Source: Deltaproteobacteria bacterium
Lineage (GTDB): Bacteria > Bdellovibrionota_C > UBA2361 > OMII01
Length of the DNA stretch: 9,137 bases
NCBI GenBank assembly: GCA_023262305.1
Contig: JALRCK010000066.1
Span: 1 to 9,137 of the forward strand
Reading direction: 5' to 3'
Within the stretch, counting starts at the first letter, position 1. The number at the start of each line of letters is the position of its first letter. A program made the translations under genes and the position numbers. Below, one piece after another: positions 6,335 through 9,137 of the stretch. Below the pieces are notes generated by a model. That model did no database searches and had not been told where the DNA came from. It saw nothing but the letters and a program-made list of their open reading frames with translations.

Positions 6335-7558
6335 ATGGGAATTATTTCAGCGATCATCGTCCTCGGCATCCTCGTCTTTGTTCACGAGCTTGGTCACTTT
6401 CTTGTCGCAAAGTTTTTTGGGGTAGGGGTGCTTGAGTTTGCCCTCGGTTTCGGTCGAGTGCTAACCCGGTTCCAGTTCGGTGAGACCACTTACACGATCC
6501 GTGCCGTGCCACTGGGAGGCTTTGTGCGGATGGCGGGTGATGATCCCACCCTGGTGCACGGAGAGGGAAAGAGCGATGCAGAGATAGCTGAGCAGGCTGC
6601 CTCAGGGGCTTCGCCTATCGAGGGCTCGCAAGAGCGATTGACCCCACTTCAGGAGAAGATGGTCAGGGACTCATCGCGGTGGTTCCTCAAGAAGCCTTAT
6701 GGTCCTCGGTGCGCGATCGTTCTCGCTGGTCCGCTCTTTAACTTCATCTTCGCATTCCTCCTGGCCACTGGGATGTACTACACGACCGGCATTCCGAAGA
6801 TTATCGACGGTCCTGTTACGGTCAGCGGAGTCTCTCAGGGCATGCCGGCGGAAACTGCCGGAATGAAAGTGGGCGATCGGATCGTTTCAGTGAACGGGGA
6901 GATGATCGAAAGCTACGATGAACTGATAGAGCTCGTCCGGGGCTCTCAGGGTAAGCCGCTTGTCATCTCGGTGGAGCGACGAAAGACGGAGGCAGAGGGT
7001 GCCCAGGCTGCAGCCGACAGGATCGAGTTGACGATCAATCCTCAAGCCGGCAATCCGGAGCTTGATGCACTTGAGGGGACAGCGAGCGAGAAGCCTACCT
7101 ATCGAATCGGAATCGCCCCAGCTTTTAAGTTTGAGTACGAGGATGTTGGGTTTGCCACAGCCGCAGACGCCGGTTTCCAGCAGGTAGTTGGACTCTCACT
7201 GCAGACGTTGCGGGTTCTCAAAGGGCTTCTGACCGGGCTGATAAATCCGCAGAAAGCGATCGGCGGTCCGATTGAGATAATCAAGCAGACCGCCGCGAGC
7301 GCCAACGAAGGGTGGCTCGCTATCATCTCGATGATGATCTTTTTAAATGTGACGCTCGGCGTCATGAACCTCCTCCCGATCCCCGTGCTGGACGGAGGAC
7401 ATCTCGTCCTGTTTACCTGTGAGCTGTTGAGGGGGAAACCCTTGAGCATGCGCTTCCAAGAGTACGCGATGAAGGTTGGCATGACCCTCCTTCTCTTGCT
7501 CATGGTGTTCGCTATCGGAAACGACATTCGGCGGCTCATTCCTCCGTCTTGGTTTTAG
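6335..7558 (+). CDS. rseP: RseP-type site-2 intramembrane zinc metalloprotease
   Basis: M50 family protease that cleaves membrane-embedded substrates; in E. coli it cuts RseA to release the envelope stress sigma factor, and related enzymes clear signal peptides. The 407-residue product begins with a membrane segment holding HELGH at 17-21 (zinc ligands His17, His21; catalytic Glu18), a second membrane segment at about 126-147, one visible PDZ domain (about 158-236, core GMPAETAGMKVGD), and NLLPIPVLDGGH at 345-356 with the third ligand Asp353. It has one PDZ domain; E. coli RseP (450 residues) has two. A polar stretch at about 70-117 separates the first and second membrane segments. The gene follows dxr by 5 bases. 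The true substrate in this organism is not shown. Confidence 0.94.
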   Translation: MGIISAIIVLGILVFVHELGHFLVAKFFGVGVLEFALGFGRVLTRFQFGETTYTIRAVPLGGFVRMAGDDPTLVHGEGKSDAEIAEQAASGASPIEGSQERLTPLQEKMVRDSSRWFLKKPYGPRCAIVLAGPLFNFIFAFLLATGMYYTTGIPKIIDGPVTVSGVSQGMPAETAGMKVGDRIVSVNGEMIESYDELIELVRGSQGKPLVISVERRKTEAEGAQAAADRIELTINPQAGNPELDALEGTASEKPTYRIGIAPAFKFEYEDVGFATAADAGFQQVVGLSLQTLRVLKGLLTGLINPQKAIGGPIEIIKQTAASANEGWLAIISMMIFLNVTLGVMNLLPIPVLDGGHLVLFTCELLRGKPLSMRFQEYAMKVGMTLLLLLMVFAIGNDIRRLIPPSWF

Positions 7559-7564
7559 ACCTCC

Positions 7565-8254
7565 ATGAGCTCTCTACCGCGTAACGTAGTTGCGATTGAT
7601 ACGAGTGGCTCGTTTTGTAGCGTCGCTCTACGATTATCCTCTGGGGTAGTTTCCTCTCTCTCGTCTCCCGGTTCGGGAGATCACTTTGAGCAGCTCCCTC
7701 GAATGCTTGAGCGGGTGTGCGATGCGTCGGGAGTTGCTTCTTCGGCGATTCAAGAGGTTCGGATCGGAGTTGGACCAGGTTCTTTTACCGGTCTCAGGAT
7801 CGGTATGAGCTTTGCGAAGGGGTTGGCCTGGTCGCTCAGGGTTCCCCTTGTTGGGTGCTCCTCCTTCGCTGCTATCGCCGCTGCCGCGCTCGCTAGAGAG
7901 GACTCCAAAGAAAGGGTCGTGGTAGTAGCAGATGCCCGAAGGGACGAGGTCTTTGCTGGGGCCTACTGCAGGGGTTTTCCGGTTCAGGAGGAGATCTCAC
8001 CTTGTATAGTTCCGATATCAGAGTGCTTGAGCGCTCCGTGGAGCGTTGAGGGAACGGTTTGGATAACCCCCCAAAGGGATTTTGCTGTACCCGGTCTGAG
8101 TCTTTCCCATGAACCTGATGGTGCGAAGGGTCTCGTATCTCTCCTTGTTGATGGAGAAAGAGGCTTTTGCCTTCAGGAAATAGCAGTGCTGGAGCCTACT
8201 TACCTTCGGGCTGTTGCCGCTAAGACTATCGAGGAGCGTCGGTTGGGTACTTGA
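7565..8254 (+). CDS. tsaB: tRNA t6A37 threonylcarbamoyltransferase complex subunit TsaB
   Basis: Non-catalytic dimerisation partner of TsaD in the cytosolic complex that places threonylcarbamoyl on A37 of tRNAs reading ANN codons. The 229 residues have the ASKHA-fold N-terminal half: VVAIDTSGSFCSVAL at 8-22, GDHFEQLPRML at 38-48, GVGPGSFTGLRIGMSFAKGLA at about 68-88, DARRDEVFAGAY at 123-134, and a C-terminal EPTYLRAVAAKT at 210-221 as in the family. The C-terminal half is shorter and divergent, as is usual for TsaB. It begins 6 bases after rseP without a Shine-Dalgarno sequence; the bases before the ATG are CCTCC, which is the wrong strand sense, so coupling to rseP translation is likely. It is the last gene of the cluster. 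No RimI domain or tsaD/tsaE is in the window. Confidence 0.93.
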   Translation: MSSLPRNVVAIDTSGSFCSVALRLSSGVVSSLSSPGSGDHFEQLPRMLERVCDASGVASSAIQEVRIGVGPGSFTGLRIGMSFAKGLAWSLRVPLVGCSSFAAIAAAALAREDSKERVVVVADARRDEVFAGAYCRGFPVQEEISPCIVPISECLSAPWSVEGTVWITPQRDFAVPGLSLSHEPDGAKGLVSLLVDGERGFCLQEIAVLEPTYLRAVAAKTIEERRLGT

Positions 8255-8287
8255 CGCATCGCCGAGACCCTGGTAGGAAACATCTTC

Positions 8288-8322
8288 AAGAAGCCCCGCT
8301 AAGCGGCTTCCAAACGCTTCTT
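8288..8322 (+). terminator. Nested hairpin after tsaB, possible end of the operon
   Basis: AAGAAGC (8288-8294) pairs perfectly with GCTTCTT (8316-8322), enclosing CCGC (8296-8299) TAA GCGG (8303-8306). It starts 34 bases after the tsaB stop, the right place for a 3' end. No clear U-tract follows (next bases ACAGTATCC), so termination would be weak, or the stem may protect the mRNA end behind a Rho-dependent stop. Confidence 0.4.
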
Positions 8323-8645
8323 ACAGTATCCTTCGTATCAGCAAGCGTAGCGCTCATTTCCTCTTTTGCTTTCCATTCCTGTAAAGAGTCGGCCCTCATG
8401 TGTGTGCCGAGCCAGGGATGGTCCGAGGGGAGGGCACCACGACCAAGACTGTTCGAGTGATACTTAATCGCAATCAACATTTTCGGATATCAGCGTATCT
8501 CTTTCGTCTCTTCAATAAACTAAATCGTACTGTAGCCCCGTTCGAAAACTGATCAGGGCGGCGGTGATGTGGTGGTGTGTAAGCGGAGAAATTAAGAGGC
8601 GAGGTAGTTACCGAGTATGTGTAAAAAAATAACGAGTGTTACATC
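8323..8645 (+). promoter_or_regulatory. Gene-free stretch holding the rho leader, with C-rich G-poor region
   Basis: No credible gene is seen between tsaB and rho. The short frames here have odd composition and no ribosome binding site. No strong promoter is visible; weak -10-like candidates are TACTGT at 8528-8533 and TAAACT at 8516-8521, both without a good -35. Bases 8462-8533 contain 17 C and 8 G with little obvious structure, similar to a Rho-loading (rut) region. It is followed by a G-rich, C-poor tract (about 8556-8585, GGTG repeated). In E. coli rho limits its own expression through termination in its leader; the same here is inference. Confidence 0.4.
8619..8644 (+). other. Hairpin over the rho translation start region
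   Basis: TGTAA (8620-8624) pairs with TTACA (8639-8643), with a further G-U pair at 8619/8644, ending two bases before the rho ATG at 8646. The loop contains A8625-8629 and the only weak ribosome binding candidate, GAG at 8634-8636. The stem is AT-rich and short, so stability is doubtful. Confidence 0.25.
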
Positions 8646-9137
8646 ATGAACCTCAATGAACTGAAACGCCAGAAGACCGAAGAGCTGATGAAGTTGGCCG
8701 CCGAATTCGACATCGAAGGCGCAAACAACATGCGGCGCCAAGAGTTGATCTTCGCTATCTTGGCGGCACAAGCCGACGCAAATGGCAGCATCTACGCGAG
8801 TGGCGTACTTGAGTGCCTTCCCGATGGATTCGGGTTCTTGCGCTCTCCAGATTATAACTACCTTCCAGGTCCCGACGATGTGTACGTCTCGCCCGCTCAG
8901 ATCCGTCGTTTCGGATTGAAGACTGGTGACACGATTGAGGGTCAGATCCGCTCTCCTCGCGAGAAAGAGGGGGAGCGTTACTTCGCGCTCCTCAAGGTCA
9001 ACTCGGTGAACTTCGATCCTCCCGAGGTCTTGAAGACCAAGATCCACTGGGACAATCTCACGGCTCTCTATCCCGACGAGCGTCTCAAGCTTGAGACAAA
9101 GAGCGGCGCGCTCTCCACTCGTATCATGGAGCTCTTC
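8646..9137 (+). CDS. rho: Transcription termination factor Rho, N-terminal part (runs off window)
   Basis: Hexameric RNA-dependent ATPase that loads on C-rich nascent RNA and ends transcription. The 164 codons present cover the N-terminal helical domain (about 1-45; [19 protein letters not shown]) and the cold-shock-type primary RNA-binding domain: [15 protein letters not shown] at 53-67, [21 protein letters not shown] at about 75-95, [11 protein letters not shown] at 109-119. These match E. coli Rho closely, with no insertion between the two domains as found in actinobacteria. The Walker motifs lie beyond the edge. ATG 8646 matches the normal N-terminus. An in-frame stop at 8622-8624 excludes earlier starts, but there is no clear Shine-Dalgarno sequence. 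The gene is separated from the cluster by a 391-base gap. Confidence 0.97.
   Translation, partial: MNLNELKRQKTEELMKLAAEFDIEGANNMRRQELIFAILAAQADANGSIYASGVLECLPDGFGFLRSPDYNYLPGPDDVYVSPAQIRRFGLKTGDTIEGQIRSPREKEGERYFALLKVNSVNFDPPEVLKTKIHWDNLTALYPDERLKLETKSGALSTRIMELF

Noticed and set aside
8401..8460. tRNA-like look around GTTCGAGT at 8450 with short stems TGGTC/GACCA and GTGCC/GGCAC
   Set aside because: The stems do not assemble into a cloverleaf with an acceptor arm, and the T-arm lacks paired flanks.
8251..8480. Small open frames on both strands after tsaB (69 and 64 codons)
   Set aside because: No ribosome binding site, no recognisable domain; the + strand one starts at TTG overlapping the tsaB stop. 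A decayed gene cannot be excluded but nothing supports it.
1..9137. CRISPR array, insertion sequence, integrase, toxin-antitoxin or phage genes
   Set aside because: No spaced repeats, terminal inverted repeats or mobile-element genes were seen; the content is core genes in a conserved order.

Overview
This is a bacterial chromosomal window made almost entirely of core housekeeping genes, GC slightly above half by eye. In order on the + strand it carries rpsB, tsf, pyrH, frr, uppS, cdsA, dxr, rseP and tsaB, then, after a gap of about 390 bases, the 5' part of rho, which runs off the right edge. At the left edge, on the - strand, is the first 27 codons of a divergent gene that may belong to the SAM hydrolase (DUF62) family. 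The series from rpsB to rseP is a well-known conserved order in Proteobacteria and relatives. The short EF-Ts (216 residues, Geobacter-like length) and the proteobacterial type of Rho N-terminus point to a lineage of the former Deltaproteobacteria, probably not a model organism. That placement is inference only.

Layout. Bases 84-387 separate the divergent genes and hold a strong-looking rpsB promoter (extended -10 box) and a folded leader RNA of about 120 nt. rpsB and tsf are separated by 125 bases with GC-rich alternative stems and a perfect TATAAT. tsf and pyrH are separated by 117 bases with a 13-bp hairpin whose loop is complementary to a downstream segment. From pyrH to tsaB the genes are tightly packed: gaps of 27, 25, -62, 1, 5 and 6 bases. 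This suggests one long transcript with translational coupling. Bases 8255-8645 hold a nested hairpin that could end the operon and the leader of rho; I find no convincing gene there.

How the genes work together. rpsB, tsf and frr serve translation (small subunit, elongation factor recycling, ribosome recycling), and tsaB serves tRNA modification (t6A37). pyrH makes UDP for nucleic acid and envelope precursors. dxr commits carbon to the MEP isoprenoid pathway, uppS uses its products to make the undecaprenyl carrier lipid, cdsA makes CDP-diacylglycerol for phospholipids, and rseP is an intramembrane protease of the envelope stress response. The cluster therefore joins ribosome activity with envelope growth. 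rho is a separate unit with its own long leader.

I did not find a new multi-gene system. The points worth a second look are regulatory RNA structures (rpsB leader, rpsB-tsf and tsf-pyrH spacers, rho leader), the 62-base uppS/cdsA overlap, and the unusual start sites of rseP, tsaB and rho.
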